A stretch of 44,889 bases of DNA from a virus: the IMG/VR virus record IMGVR_UViG_3300036820_000251, positions 1-44,889 of that record, one strand, 5' to 3'. The notes below the pieces were generated by a model, which was not told where the DNA came from, did not search any database, and worked only from the letters and a program-made list of their open reading frames with translations. A program made the position numbers and the translations under genes. Positions 1-9,092 of this stretch are shown piece after piece. The first letter of the stretch is position 1. Each line of letters begins with the position of its first letter.

Positions 1-113
1 TCGGGGCAATATGCTGGTATGTCACCGGGGCCGCTCGCCGCGCATCCGCACGGATATTTGCGCGTCGTGAACAATCCGAAGTCTGATTGCAAATTCAACA
101 TGCTTGGCATCAT
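1..113 (-). CDS. 5' fragment of the lipoprotein-like gene (duplicate of 44763-44875)
   Basis: This is the first 37 codons of the gene seen complete at 44225-44875, repeated here only because the circle was opened inside it. The ATG is at 113-111. It is preceded by AAAAGGAAGCGCCC, which supplies a Shine-Dalgarno sequence and lies just past the stop codon of the 85-residue gene (127-129). In the circular genome the late operon therefore continues without a break from coordinate 127 into 44875. Confidence 0.9.
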   Translation of the reverse strand, partial: MMPSMLNLQSDFGLFTTRKYPCGCAASGPGDIPAYCP

Positions 114-127
114 GGGCGCTTCCTTTT
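1..127. repeat. Terminal direct repeat, left copy
   Basis: Bases 1-127 are identical to 44763-44889. The simplest reading is an assembly overlap that closes a circular or circularly permuted genome; 127 is also a common maximum assembler k-mer length. A genuine short terminal redundancy, as in T7-like phages, is the alternative. The repeat contains the 5' end of the lipoprotein gene whose full copy lies at the other end of the window. Confidence 0.95.
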
Positions 128-384
128 CAGCCTTGCGGCGTGATGATAATGCTTAGCGAATTACTGATGGCTTTTGTTTCGTAGTCCGTGCTCTGGCTGC
201 CGTACGCACTGACTTCTACGTTTGGCGAGTAACCTTGATGCTCTAGCGCCAAAGCGATCAATTCTCTCGCCTTTTGTCGAATCGTCTCTTCCGGTTCGAT
301 GCAGGGGCCGCTTGTCTCAAATTGCTTGGCGATTACGTCTTTGACTTGCGTGACTGGACCCTTGGTTCCAACGCTCCAACTCAT
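127..384 (-). CDS. Small conserved-looking phage protein, 85 aa
   Basis: I do not recognise a function. The product is soluble, acidic to neutral, with a helical middle (roughly residues 32-50, rich in Ala, Leu and Glu) and a Ser/Thr-rich C-terminus. Its ATG overlaps the stop of the membrane-protein gene upstream (381-384, ATGA), so the two are probably translated together. Its stop lies 14 bases before the start of the lipoprotein-like gene on the circle. Its position among membrane and envelope genes suggests a role in lysis or at the end of virion assembly, but nothing in the sequence proves this. Confidence 0.75.
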   Translation of the reverse strand: MSWSVGTKGPVTQVKDVIAKQFETSGPCIEPEETIRQKARELIALALEHQGYSPNVEVSAYGSQSTDYETKAISNSLSIIITPQG

Positions 385-650
385 GGCTTTGCCTCCGGTG
401 CCGCTGGCAGCCCAATCAGCTTGGCAGCAGCGGTAAAGTTCGGTGAGTTTTCGACGGCGGTGGAAAGAGCGCGAAGCAGGTTGCCGCCGAGAGTGTTCGA
501 GAATTTGAAAAAGAACTGGTAGAAACCGGATGACGTAGCCGTGGGAGCTGGCAGCGAACTGATGAAGGCGCTCACAATCCAGAAGGTCGCCACGGTCGAA
601 ATCACTTGGTGATGGCGAAGCATTTCGGCAATCGCTTGTAGTTCGATCAT
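381..650 (-). CDS. Small membrane protein, holin candidate, 89 aa
   Basis: One clear hydrophobic segment (about residues 16-34, ending SSLPAPTAT) is followed by an aromatic amphipathic stretch and a polar tail, so it is probably anchored in the inner membrane. Size, single membrane span and position between virion genes and envelope genes fit a holin or similar lysis protein, but there is no diagnostic holin motif. A GAGG Shine-Dalgarno sequence lies a few bases before the ATG. The gene overlaps its downstream neighbour by 4 bases. Calling it a holin is inference; an unrelated small virion or membrane protein is possible. Confidence 0.7.
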   Translation of the reverse strand: MIELQAIAEMLRHHQVISTVATFWIVSAFISSLPAPTATSSGFYQFFFKFSNTLGGNLLRALSTAVENSPNFTAAAKLIGLPAAPEAKP

Positions 651-659
651 TTCGCCTCG

Positions 660-857
660 CTATGCTCTCAGTTCTCCGCGTACCGCCATCACGATCAACC
701 GCCGCCCATCTCCGCTGCCGTAGAGCCCGTTGCGCTGCATGATGCGCGCCGTGTACCAGGACACGGTGCTCTGCGTGATGCCCAGCTCCTCGGCGATCTC
801 TTGGCGTGTTTTGCCCTTCGCCAAAAGCCTCACGACTTGGCGCTCCCTGCGCTTCAC
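660..857 (-). CDS. Stand-alone LuxR/GerE-type helix-turn-helix protein, 65 aa
   Basis: The whole protein is one LuxR C-terminal (GerE-type) DNA-binding domain: an R-E-R-Q-V start, the G-K-T-x-x-E-I-A-E-E-L helix, then I-T-Q-S-T-V recognition-helix residues. No receiver or ligand-binding domain is attached. The start is GTG, overlapping the lipoprotein stop (GTGA at 854-857), so it is translationally coupled. It should bind DNA as a dimer and act as a small transcriptional regulator. Its place at the far end of the tail operon suggests a late regulator or a factor acting on host genes. The domain call is strong; the target is unknown. Confidence 0.85.
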   Translation of the reverse strand: MKRRERQVVRLLAKGKTRQEIAEELGITQSTVSWYTARIMQRNGLYGSGDGRRLIVMAVRGELRA

Positions 858-1300
858 TGGACGGCTGCGGTGAGAGCTGTCGGCGCGTCGGCCGCCACCG
901 TGATGGGCGTAGCCGTGGTGATCGCCGCGAGCGTGCTGGCCGTGCCCGTCGCGTTCACGTAATCGAGCACCAGCCCGAATGTCACGCTGCCGATCGGCAG
1001 AGCCGCCGTGTTGAACGTCGTTGTGCAGGCTAGGGGCTCGGTCGTGCCAGTGCAGACGGCCATCGTGTCCGTGTGCAGCGAAGTGAACGTGGTTCCGTTG
1101 ACCGTGCCCTCGGAATATCCGCTAAGGCATGAACTTGTGACCGTCGAGGAACAGACGGGCGAATCGGCCTCGCTCTGCGACCATGAAAGTGTGACCGAAT
1201 GATCAGCGTTCGGCGGCGGCGCGGGCGGATTGATCGCAGTAGTCTTGGTGCAGCCACCCAGCAACACAATGAGGGGCAGAAGCAGCAAAAGTCTTTTCAT
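854..1300 (-). CDS. Predicted lipoprotein with beta-sandwich-like domain, 148 aa
   Basis: I chose the ATG at 1300, not the in-frame start at 1330, because GGAGGA lies directly before it and it begins a textbook lipoprotein signal: two basic residues, a Leu-rich core and the lipobox LLGGC. The mature protein, after a Pro-rich linker, is Ser/Thr-rich with four Cys residues and a V-T-L-S-W strand typical of Ig/fibronectin type III-like folds. It would be exported and lipid-anchored in the host envelope. It follows the 603-residue beta-helix-like gene by 26 bases. Superinfection exclusion or receptor masking by a phage lipoprotein is a known role for such genes, but here it is only inference. Confidence 0.85.
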   Translation of the reverse strand: MKRLLLLLPLIVLLGGCTKTTAINPPAPPPNADHSVTLSWSQSEADSPVCSSTVTSSCLSGYSEGTVNGTTFTSLHTDTMAVCTGTTEPLACTTTFNTAALPIGSVTFGLVLDYVNATGTASTLAAITTATPITVAADAPTALTAAVQ

Positions 1301-1326
1301 CTTGTCCTCCGATGCGCGGGAGTATA

Positions 1327-3138
1327 TCACGGGGTTACGCAGTTGATCTGCACGAGTTCGGTGTCGCTCACGGTTGGCGTCAGGCTGAAAGTGAAAACCA
1401 CTCCGGTTGCAGTCAGCGAAGAGATGGTAAATGTGCCAAGAGTGTTTGTGCCGGAAGGATCGACTGCTGCGCAGGAGAATGGGGCCACCAGCAGGGGCGT
1501 CGGGAAAGTGTAGGTGATCGTCGGCGAAGCGCCCTGCCCGGTCCCGCTATTCGTGATCGTGCCCTGAATTGGGAAATCGCCACCGGATAGCGAAGTCCAT
1601 GCTGCCGTCGAGCCCCATCCAGAGCTGAGCACGAGCTTCGCTGCCGTAACGGGCGTGGCGTTGGCCGAATTCGCTTCTCCCATAATTTGCCCGGTGACCG
1701 TGAAGCTGCTTCCGAGAGTATTTCCACCTTGATCGAAAAGCAGGCTGCTAGCCGAACCGTCTATGTAGTCCTTCCCGGTACCGTGTGTTGCGAGAATCGA
1801 GTTATTCAAATAATTGGTGCAGGTCGCCGAGCAGTCGATGGAGTTCACGTTTCCCGAACCAGCGAGAACGACAACGAATTCATGCGCCCGGAATTGACAG
1901 CCTGCGGCGTCGCAGTAGTAGGCCGTCGCCCCGGAGTTCTGGGCCACGACCGAAGATTGCCCCACTCCGCCGTCCCACCATACCGTGCCGCCGTGGTTCC
2001 AAATCCCCACGGCATCGCTGAACTGCGAGGTAAAAGCGTGCGAGGAGGTAAAATGAACCGTTCCGGCGTTTATGTAGAAATTCCCTCCTGCCGCATTCTC
2101 GCCGATCACATGATCGAAGTCCGCCAAGGCGGTCGGATCGATTCCGTAGTTGTATTGCCCGCATCCAGATGCGTCCACCTGCCGCAATTGCGCCCAATGG
2201 GAAGCATAGATTCCGTAGGACTGATCGCCAGGATCGCTTTGGATGTTCGTGCAGGTGACATCTTCCAGCGTGCCAACGTCTACCGTAAGGTAAGCTTTCT
2301 CGTCAGGCATGCCCGTCGAAGTTTGCAAGCCGCCGCCGTTGAAGCTGAGGTGTGCGAAAGTGCCGGATATTGGAACGAACCAACACGATTGTTGCGTCAC
2401 GCCCGAAGGTGGGTGCTGGGCGCAAGAGCCTGTCTCGGGAAAGTCTGGTGGCGTATAAATGTTGGTAGGGCCTACCGAGTTTCCCGCGCCACTCCAACTG
2501 AATCCCGCCGCGTAGAACATGTTCGTCTGCGCCGCGCCGTACGGAAACAGAGATGGCAGCGCGAGGCATGCGGGAGGATTAGTGAAAAAGTGCGGCGTTG
2601 TGAAAATGGCATTTCCGCTGTCCTGCTGAATGTGGGCGCAGTACGAAAGGCCCTGCGCATAGGTGTCGGCGGCGGCCGCCCCCGTATCCGAGGGCACGCC
2701 CCAGATCAGGCATCCGGTGGTCGTCGCGGCGTGGGCTGGATCACCGCTCAATGTAATTTGCGTCGAACTCGAATACGTGGCCGTGAGATGCGTGGCCGTC
2801 ATTTGCAAGACGGTCGAAACGGCCAGATAAGGATTGCAGGTGCTAGCCCCCCAAACGATCGTAGATGCCGTTACGTTTGCGGCAGTGAACGGCGCATCCG
2901 AGCAGGCCACTGTCGTGCTCGATGCGGTCCATGTGCAGGAATTGTCGATATAAGACGGGTTGAGAGGGAAGCAGTTTGCCTGCGTTCCGCAGTTCGTCGA
3001 GAGGTGCACCATGTTCTGATTCGGTGCGAAAGCGGGCGCGCGCACCTGAAAGATGCTGATCGAAGTTACGGCCGCCGTCAGGCCGAGAATAACGAGCACG
3101 GTCAAAGCGAAGATCGAAAGCCAGCGTCTTGTTGTCAT
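1327..3138 (-). CDS. Tail fibre/spike-like repetitive protein with N-terminal signal/anchor, 603 aa
   Basis: Residues 7-30 form a hydrophobic signal or membrane anchor after two Arg residues. The rest is a long Gly/Ser/Thr/Asn-rich beta-structure sequence with scattered Cys residues, as expected for a parallel beta-helix or fibre. The C-terminus (about residues 500-603) looks like a beta-sandwich knob. A signal at the N-terminus is unusual for a virion fibre, so this may be a secreted or periplasmic protein and not a structural one. The gene begins one base inside the stop of the fibre gene upstream (TGATG at 3136-3140). No catalytic motif was recognised. Confidence 0.8.
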   Translation of the reverse strand: MTTRRWLSIFALTVLVILGLTAAVTSISIFQVRAPAFAPNQNMVHLSTNCGTQANCFPLNPSYIDNSCTWTASSTTVACSDAPFTAANVTASTIVWGASTCNPYLAVSTVLQMTATHLTATYSSSTQITLSGDPAHAATTTGCLIWGVPSDTGAAAADTYAQGLSYCAHIQQDSGNAIFTTPHFFTNPPACLALPSLFPYGAAQTNMFYAAGFSWSGAGNSVGPTNIYTPPDFPETGSCAQHPPSGVTQQSCWFVPISGTFAHLSFNGGGLQTSTGMPDEKAYLTVDVGTLEDVTCTNIQSDPGDQSYGIYASHWAQLRQVDASGCGQYNYGIDPTALADFDHVIGENAAGGNFYINAGTVHFTSSHAFTSQFSDAVGIWNHGGTVWWDGGVGQSSVVAQNSGATAYYCDAAGCQFRAHEFVVVLAGSGNVNSIDCSATCTNYLNNSILATHGTGKDYIDGSASSLLFDQGGNTLGSSFTVTGQIMGEANSANATPVTAAKLVLSSGWGSTAAWTSLSGGDFPIQGTITNSGTGQGASPTITYTFPTPLLVAPFSCAAVDPSGTNTLGTFTISSLTATGVVFTFSLTPTVSDTELVQINCVTP

Positions 3139-3770
3139 CAGTAGGTGTACCAGGCAAAGAAAGTGTCGCCCGCTTCGGGCGCATTCACGAGAGTAAGTCC
3201 CGCGCCAGAGAGCGTGTAGTCCGCTCCTGCGGGAGCCAAGATTAAGCCGTTTTGACAGAGCATGAAAAACTTCCCGTTGGGCGTGTGTCCCAGCGTCGCG
3301 CTGCTCCCGCTGAAACTGACTGTTTCTTGGTTGGAGAATCTGGCGGCCGCTGTCACGGCGCTGTCCGCGTAAGCCGTTGTGGCGACCTGGGTGTTATCGG
3401 TCAGAGCGGTAGCCGTCGGCGCAGTGGGAGTTCCCGTCAGGGCAGGCGAAGCGAGAGGGGCCTTGGTGTCCGCGTAGGTCTTTACCGCTTTCTCGCTCGG
3501 AAGCAGCACATCCGAATCGGAGGCTAGAGTTCCGTCTGTCGTAAGAGACAGCCCGTTATCCGCCAGCAGCTCGCCCGTCGTTCCGCTGAATTGCGCAAAA
3601 TCGGCAGAAACCGACGAATCCGGCCCGACGACGTTTCCGCCTCCTCCGCCACCGAGCGGTTCCCCGTTCTGGTAATAGTCACCAGTGACGTTGAGATCGC
3701 CTTCGATGGTTTGCGTGCTGACGTTGGCCGTGACCGGAACGGTCGTCATCTTGGCTGTGCGGTCACTCAT
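3138..3770 (-). CDS. Tail fibre protein with phage-fibre repeat, 210 aa
   Basis: Residues 100-137 contain the collar/fibre repeat seen in many phage tail fibres (L-A-S-P-A-L-T-G-T-P-T-A-P-T followed by T-Q-V-A-T-T-A-Y), preceded by the S-E-K-A-V-K-T-Y-A-D segment that usually accompanies it. A Gly6 linker lies near residue 41. The C-terminus is beta-rich and ends in aromatic residues, as fibre tips often do. It is expected to trimerise on the tail and contact the host surface. A 33-base gap separates it from the upstream gene; the motif CTCTTTGATAGC lies immediately before its ATG. Confidence 0.85.
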   Translation of the reverse strand: MSDRTAKMTTVPVTANVSTQTIEGDLNVTGDYYQNGEPLGGGGGGNVVGPDSSVSADFAQFSGTTGELLADNGLSLTTDGTLASDSDVLLPSEKAVKTYADTKAPLASPALTGTPTAPTATALTDNTQVATTAYADSAVTAAARFSNQETVSFSGSSATLGHTPNGKFFMLCQNGLILAPAGADYTLSGAGLTLVNAPEAGDTFFAWYTY

Positions 3771-3803
3771 GCTATCAAAGAGAGCTTTTCAGTCCCTTCG
3801 GCA

Positions 3804-5213
3804 TCAAGGCAGGTACTCCGCATAGACGCCGATCTGGTACTCCATGCCAGTCGCACCCGATGAAGTGTAATCGAATGAAAAAGTGATGTTCGTGCCCTGC
3901 TCGGCGTTCACCACTACGGCGCCGCTCAATTGGGTTGCCGTGGTGTTCCCGGTGCCGTCCGCATTGGGCACGGCCAACGGCGTGAGCGAGACGGCATCTG
4001 TTACGTCCGTGTAGGTTATCTGAAAGCCGCTCGTTCCACCGAGAGTGGATGAGCTTGTCGCGGCTCGCGTAACCTTCGCGCGCCAACTGATGCGGTAAAA
4101 CCCTCCGAGCCCCAAGGGCACCCGGTAGAGTTGCTGTCCGCTTATGGCGGAGCCCTGGGTCGCATTCGAATTGTAGACTGCGGAAATTGTAGGAATCGAG
4201 GGCGTCGCCCCTGCGGCAGATCCACACTTGAAATCCGAGAACTGAATATCCGTCACGGCGCTCGCGGGCGCGGCGCCTAAGAGAATGGAGCCCGATCCGC
4301 TGAACACGAAATCGAACGTGCCATCCGTCTCCGCTGCATAGAGCACTCCGTTGTAAAACAAGTAGTGCGTATTGCCGAGGCAGGCGACCGCAAAGACATC
4401 TCCCGGATTCAGGGTGGCTGCAATGGTGGCGGAAACAAAGTTGTTGACGATTCCGTTGACGATCCTTCCGATCAGCATCGTCCAGTTGCCAAACTGGTAG
4501 TTAACGGACGCCACATAACCGTAGCCGCTTTCCCGCGAACTGTCGTAACGATAGGCCATGAATGGCACCGATGAAGTGTTCGCCGGTGCGGCTGCAAGCG
4601 TGAACTGCGCAAAACAATTGCTCGGTCCAACGCCGACCCACGCCTGTATGTTGTCCGCTCCCGTTATGGTCCCTTGGCATTTATTGCTCGCCACTTCTAA
4701 CGGACCGACACTTAGACCAAAAAAAGTGGAGATTTCAGACCATTTTGCGGGATCGAGCGGATTCTGATCCGCATCGGTTGAGAAAGGATCGTGGAATAGC
4801 GTCGTAAAGCTCGGCACTACGACAGCGCCATTCGTGAAGCTGATGTCGCCGAAGCCGTCATCGGCGATCAGTACTCCAGGCCCCGCAACGAGGTTCAGCA
4901 AATCCTGATCGCCGGTGTCCGTGCCGTCTACCTGCAACCTCAGCGTATTCCCGACCGGCGGACTTGGAGTCGAGCCGCCTCCGCCAGAATTCACTACCAC
5001 GAACGACGGTGCAGCCGCGGCCGGAGTTGCCACACTCGGCGCGGGCGTGCTCTGAATACCGTTGATCTTTGAATTGAGCGCCGAGAACGCCGTTTGAATA
5101 TCATCGATCGCTTCGGCGAGTTTCTCCGGATCGAGCTTGCCGTTCGGCCCAAGGCTCTGCAGGTACGCGAGATTGCGGATGTTGATGGCCGCGTTGCCGG
5201 AAGGAAGGCTCAT
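3804..5213 (-). CDS. Virion tail protein with jelly-roll (lectin/glucanase-like) domain, 469 aa
   Basis: The first 60 residues are helical and coiled-coil-like. A Pro/Ala/Gly linker follows, and then from about residue 140 a domain resembling concanavalin-like jelly-rolls, beginning F-H-D-P-F-S-T-D and containing alternating aromatic strands. The C-terminal 130 residues form a second beta-rich domain. The architecture fits a base-attached fibre or receptor-binding protein. It overlaps the hub gene by 4 bases (5210-5213), so both belong to one tail operon. The carbohydrate-binding role is inference. Confidence 0.75.
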   Translation of the reverse strand: MSLPSGNAAINIRNLAYLQSLGPNGKLDPEKLAEAIDDIQTAFSALNSKINGIQSTPAPSVATPAAAAPSFVVVNSGGGGSTPSPPVGNTLRLQVDGTDTGDQDLLNLVAGPGVLIADDGFGDISFTNGAVVVPSFTTLFHDPFSTDADQNPLDPAKWSEISTFFGLSVGPLEVASNKCQGTITGADNIQAWVGVGPSNCFAQFTLAAAPANTSSVPFMAYRYDSSRESGYGYVASVNYQFGNWTMLIGRIVNGIVNNFVSATIAATLNPGDVFAVACLGNTHYLFYNGVLYAAETDGTFDFVFSGSGSILLGAAPASAVTDIQFSDFKCGSAAGATPSIPTISAVYNSNATQGSAISGQQLYRVPLGLGGFYRISWRAKVTRAATSSSTLGGTSGFQITYTDVTDAVSLTPLAVPNADGTGNTTATQLSGAVVVNAEQGTNITFSFDYTSSGATGMEYQIGVYAEYLP

Positions 5214-8200
5214 ACCGCGAAGACGCTGCCGCGCACGGGCGTGAACTTATCGACCGCGCCTTGGATGATGAAGTTGGTGATCTGGAACGATGCGCCCTGT
5301 CCCGGAGAATTCGGCAGAGCCTGAATCTTCCATGCGACGCGGTTGCCTTTCACATTGATCGGCATCTGGAAATCGTAGCCGGGATCCGTGAGAGAAATCG
5401 CGAACGATGGGACCGCGGGCAGCGGATTTGAAAGCGCGTCCGCATAGGGCGTGAGTTGCAGTTTTCCCAAGCCTACGGCGTGGATGCTCAGGTAGTTATA
5501 GACCTTGTTGAATTGCGTGAGAATGGGCTGCATTTCCACGTCGTGCGCGAACCAGAAGTAGGTTACGTAATAGGCGGGGATCAGACCATAATCGTCGTCC
5601 AGTCCCGTTTCAAGGCTCTGCTGGAAATTAAGCGTATACAGGTTCCCGTAATCCGCTCCCGCCAGGTGCATGTAGTAGGCGAGTCCTTGGCCCAAATCCA
5701 CTTGGCACATATCGGCGGCGTTCACCGGAGCATTCCAGATGCTCCACTTCCGCGACATGTCGGTGGCGAGGATTTTGCCCGTATATTGCGACACGTGGAT
5801 CGGGTCGGGAATGTCGTAGAGATCGGAAACCAGGCGGAAGCTGAGATAGAAAACCTGATTCACGGTTGCCGATCCGTTCGTGGGCACGCCCCAATAGGTG
5901 CATTTCTGCACGGGATCGTTCTTGACCCACATGAGCGTCTGCGCGTTCCAGTTGATGGCTTCCCACTTGGAATTGATCTCTTGCGATAGCTTATTCACGG
6001 TCGGATTGCCGTTGAAGATGCGCGCGCCGTACCGCCCGGCCCACCACGCCGTCTCTTCCGAATAGTCGACGGCGTTAGGTCCCGAGGCCCCACAGTTTGA
6101 GGCGTAGGGCGTGAACGTCCATCCAAAAGGCTCCGTGGTGCCGTTGTCGCGCGTCTGCCAGAGCGATTTGTTCGTCAACGGATAGAAATAGGCGCGCTGC
6201 GGAAAGGCGGCGGTAAAGCTGTCGGTGGTCTGCAACGTCACGAGCCCGGTTGCGCCGGAATAGCCGAAAGGATTCCCGGAGTAGCTGAAGAGCAGCGAGT
6301 TTTGCAACACGGGCGCCGCGAGGTTCACGAATTCCTGTTCGTCAAACACCGCCGTCATGGTTCCGGAGAAAACAGCCGTCCATGTCAAATCTGAAGGCAG
6401 CGAAGCCGGAGTCGCGGCCGAAAAAGCACCTTCAACCCAAGACGGTGATTCCGAAAGCTGCGTGGCATCGAGTGCGATGGTGGCGACCGAGCTAAAACCT
6501 GTAGTCGCTGACGCCAGCGTAATTCTCAGCGTTCCCGTACCCGTGGATCCTCCCGCCGGCAGTGACACGAGGCAGCGGAAGAGATAGGAAGTGCTTGCCG
6601 CGAAGATCGGAGCACCGTCCCACGTTTGATAGCACGCCTGGCTCCACGATGTTGAGTCCTCACCGCTCACCTGAAAACCGAATCCTGTTTCATCGATCGT
6701 CTCAACGAGTGTTGCGATACCGGCGTTGGCAATCGTATAAGCGCCGGGCAGCGCGCCCACCGGACTGAGAACTGAAAGAGTCACGGTGCCAGTCGAGCCG
6801 ATGAACGGTGATGTCAAGGTGATGGATGTCGCGGTCGCCGATTGGATCGTATAAAGCGTTCCTGCCACCACGATTTGCGATCCGGCCCATGCGGAAAAAA
6901 ACCCCAATCCCGTGATACGCGCGCTGCCATTCGTGGCGTTGCCGGTAGTGGCAAAAGGCGCGTAGCCGCCATCGAATGAAAGATTGACCAAACCATCGAT
7001 GAGATTCAGCGCGCCCCACCAGACGAGACGATCCGAAAATGCCTCCACTCCAAGGCATGGCGGCAATTCGATTTGGCTGAAAAGATCGTTGCCCTCATCC
7101 GTGTTCTCATCCGCGGCTACGCCTGCCACGAGCGACACGTCCGAGAAATCGATCACGGCGCTTGTGGTCACGTTGTCGTTGAGAATCGTTCCTGCCTGCA
7201 GCAGCGGTGGGCCTCCGCTCGCGGCCGGCGCGAAGCTTGGGGCCAAGTAGAAGAAATCTTCTCCATCTGCGGCGGTGAAAAGCAGTACGCGGCTCGATGT
7301 GCCCGACGGTCCAAGAAGTATTCCCGAGACGGAAAGGAAATAGATGCCGCCGTAGGTCGTAATCTGTAGCGGAGGAGATGGCGCGGTTTGCGCGGCATCC
7401 GCCGTCTCGAATACGGTCGCGATATAGCGCACGCCGCCCTGCAGCTGTGAGATCGGCTGGCCGTAGAATGATCCTGAAGCCACCACGGCGTTGGGGCCGA
7501 GCTGGAACCACTGCACGAACCAGTTGCCACCGTTTTCGTAGACGTTCGTGACCTGCCACGCATTCGCGTAGGTTCCACCGAAGCCGGACCATACCTGATA
7601 GACCGTTCCGCCGCTGGTCTGAATCGTGTTCTGCAGCGTCGAGACGGACGCCTGATAGGTGAAGATCGTGTTGCCGCTCGAATTCTGCGCGACCGACAGC
7701 ACTTCGATGAATCCCGGCGAAAAGATGGTGGAATCCGTCGCGGTTCCCGTTCCGATGCTTGCCACGTTCGCAACCGCCGCATAAGCCGTGATCGCACTGC
7801 CCGTCGCCGAGACGACGCTAACCACGAGGCCATTCAGCACCGCTCCCGCGCCAGAGAATCCGGAAAGTGTGATGGATTCGCCCGCCACAAACGTATTCGT
7901 CGCGGTCATCGAAAGCACGCCCGTCGCCACGCTACCCCCGCTGATGGTTGCGGAAAGCGGAGTCGGTTCCACGTAGAGCTGCGCGCCAGGAAGCAGGTTC
8001 GTCAAGTAGGTATCGAGCGTGACGGTGATGATGCCCGTAGAATTCAGGCTGAAATTCGTGGCGGTCCAGTCCGCCCCTTGGATTTGCGTGCCGTCCGCAT
8101 TCTCTACTTGGAGCCAATATCCGGGCTGAACGAAACTCGGCAGGGTTGCTCCGCAGCATGCGGTCACGATGTTGCCGTTGCGCGACAGATACACTCCCGC

Positions 8201-9082
8201 GGCCACCGCCGATCCCGACTGCCCCGTTAGCGGATTCGTGGGCACGAGGCTCGCGAGCAGGTTGACGGCCAGGGTGAACGTATCGCCCGTTTGGGCGATC
8301 ACCGTCCCCGTCAAATTGAGCGCATTATTCGACATGCCCGTCACGGCCACGCTGCTGCCCACCACAAGGCTGGCCGCGCTGCTCGAGCAGGTGAAAACCA
8401 CCTGCGTGTAGTAAATAATCGTTTCCTGCTGATAGCTGATCGTCGGATCGATGAAGGGATTGTTGATAACAGGAATTTCAATCGTGGTGTATTTGACGCC
8501 CGTGGCCTGCGCTTGGGTGATCGTCAAACTGCCCGAGCCCCCGAATTCCACAAGATCGAAAGGTGAGCTCTGCACGTTCTGAAATGATGGGCTCGTGCTG
8601 GGCGCGGCGGGAGTCACCTTATTGAGCGCCGTGCCATTCCAGTAGCGCGGAATGTCCGCTCCGCAAAAGGGATTCGCGGACCACTCCGATGTCACTTCGT
8701 TGTTGAAGAACGCATAGAACTGTTTGCCGAAGCTGGAACACGCCTTGAACGTCGAGCCCGGCAATACCTGCCCCATCGTGGTATTCGTTTCAGTCGCCGG
8801 ATTGTTGCTTCTGAGTTCGCCATCGGCGGTGAGGAAGATCCTGCAGGGCACCGTGGCATTCGCCGCGAAATTTGCAACCGAAGTGACGGAGACGTTTCCG
8901 ATCGACGCAGCGAGCGCTCGCACGAGCGCGGGCCGAATCTGGATGTAGCCAACGAAAAAGCACACGTCCTGATTGTCTGGCGAGGCACCCAAGGGGAGCA
9001 CCTGCGGGGCCACATCGGTGATGAGCGAGCCCCAAACGCTCAGGTCGATGCTGAAGGCTTCATCGTTGCGCTGGAATGCCAC
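5210..9082 (-). CDS. Large tail hub/nozzle-like structural protein, 1290 aa
   Basis: This is the longest gene in the genome. The N-terminus carries a pattern common to phage hub or tail-tubular proteins (A-P-Q-V-L-P-L-G-A-S-P-D near residues 25-36, then a G-Y-I-Q-I-R-P-A-L segment), where the chain threads between tail subunits. The middle (about 190-800) is a series of Ser/Thr/Gly-rich beta domains. The last 400 residues are richer in Trp and Tyr. With no tail tube, sheath or tape-measure gene present, it is the best candidate for the nozzle or hub of a podovirus tail. The family is assigned from pattern, not from a database match. Confidence 0.7.
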   Translation of the reverse strand: MAFQRNDEAFSIDLSVWGSLITDVAPQVLPLGASPDNQDVCFFVGYIQIRPALVRALAASIGNVSVTSVANFAANATVPCRIFLTADGELRSNNPATETNTTMGQVLPGSTFKACSSFGKQFYAFFNNEVTSEWSANPFCGADIPRYWNGTALNKVTPAAPSTSPSFQNVQSSPFDLVEFGGSGSLTITQAQATGVKYTTIEIPVINNPFIDPTISYQQETIIYYTQVVFTCSSSAASLVVGSSVAVTGMSNNALNLTGTVIAQTGDTFTLAVNLLASLVPTNPLTGQSGSAVAAGVYLSRNGNIVTACCGATLPSFVQPGYWLQVENADGTQIQGADWTATNFSLNSTGIITVTLDTYLTNLLPGAQLYVEPTPLSATISGGSVATGVLSMTATNTFVAGESITLSGFSGAGAVLNGLVVSVVSATGSAITAYAAVANVASIGTGTATDSTIFSPGFIEVLSVAQNSSGNTIFTYQASVSTLQNTIQTSGGTVYQVWSGFGGTYANAWQVTNVYENGGNWFVQWFQLGPNAVVASGSFYGQPISQLQGGVRYIATVFETADAAQTAPSPPLQITTYGGIYFLSVSGILLGPSGTSSRVLLFTAADGEDFFYLAPSFAPAASGGPPLLQAGTILNDNVTTSAVIDFSDVSLVAGVAADENTDEGNDLFSQIELPPCLGVEAFSDRLVWWGALNLIDGLVNLSFDGGYAPFATTGNATNGSARITGLGFFSAWAGSQIVVAGTLYTIQSATATSITLTSPFIGSTGTVTLSVLSPVGALPGAYTIANAGIATLVETIDETGFGFQVSGEDSTSWSQACYQTWDGAPIFAASTSYLFRCLVSLPAGGSTGTGTLRITLASATTGFSSVATIALDATQLSESPSWVEGAFSAATPASLPSDLTWTAVFSGTMTAVFDEQEFVNLAAPVLQNSLLFSYSGNPFGYSGATGLVTLQTTDSFTAAFPQRAYFYPLTNKSLWQTRDNGTTEPFGWTFTPYASNCGASGPNAVDYSEETAWWAGRYGARIFNGNPTVNKLSQEINSKWEAINWNAQTLMWVKNDPVQKCTYWGVPTNGSATVNQVFYLSFRLVSDLYDIPDPIHVSQYTGKILATDMSRKWSIWNAPVNAADMCQVDLGQGLAYYMHLAGADYGNLYTLNFQQSLETGLDDDYGLIPAYYVTYFWFAHDVEMQPILTQFNKVYNYLSIHAVGLGKLQLTPYADALSNPLPAVPSFAISLTDPGYDFQMPINVKGNRVAWKIQALPNSPGQGASFQITNFIIQGAVDKFTPVRGSVFAV

Positions 9083-9092
9083 GTATCCTCAT

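Noticed and set aside
1-127. Genuine T7-like terminal redundancy
   Set aside because: Possible, but 127 is a typical assembler overlap and the repeat lies within a gene; kept as an alternative only.
1687-3144. A 485-codon plus-strand frame
   Set aside because: Antisense to the fibre-like gene; composition typical of a shadow frame.
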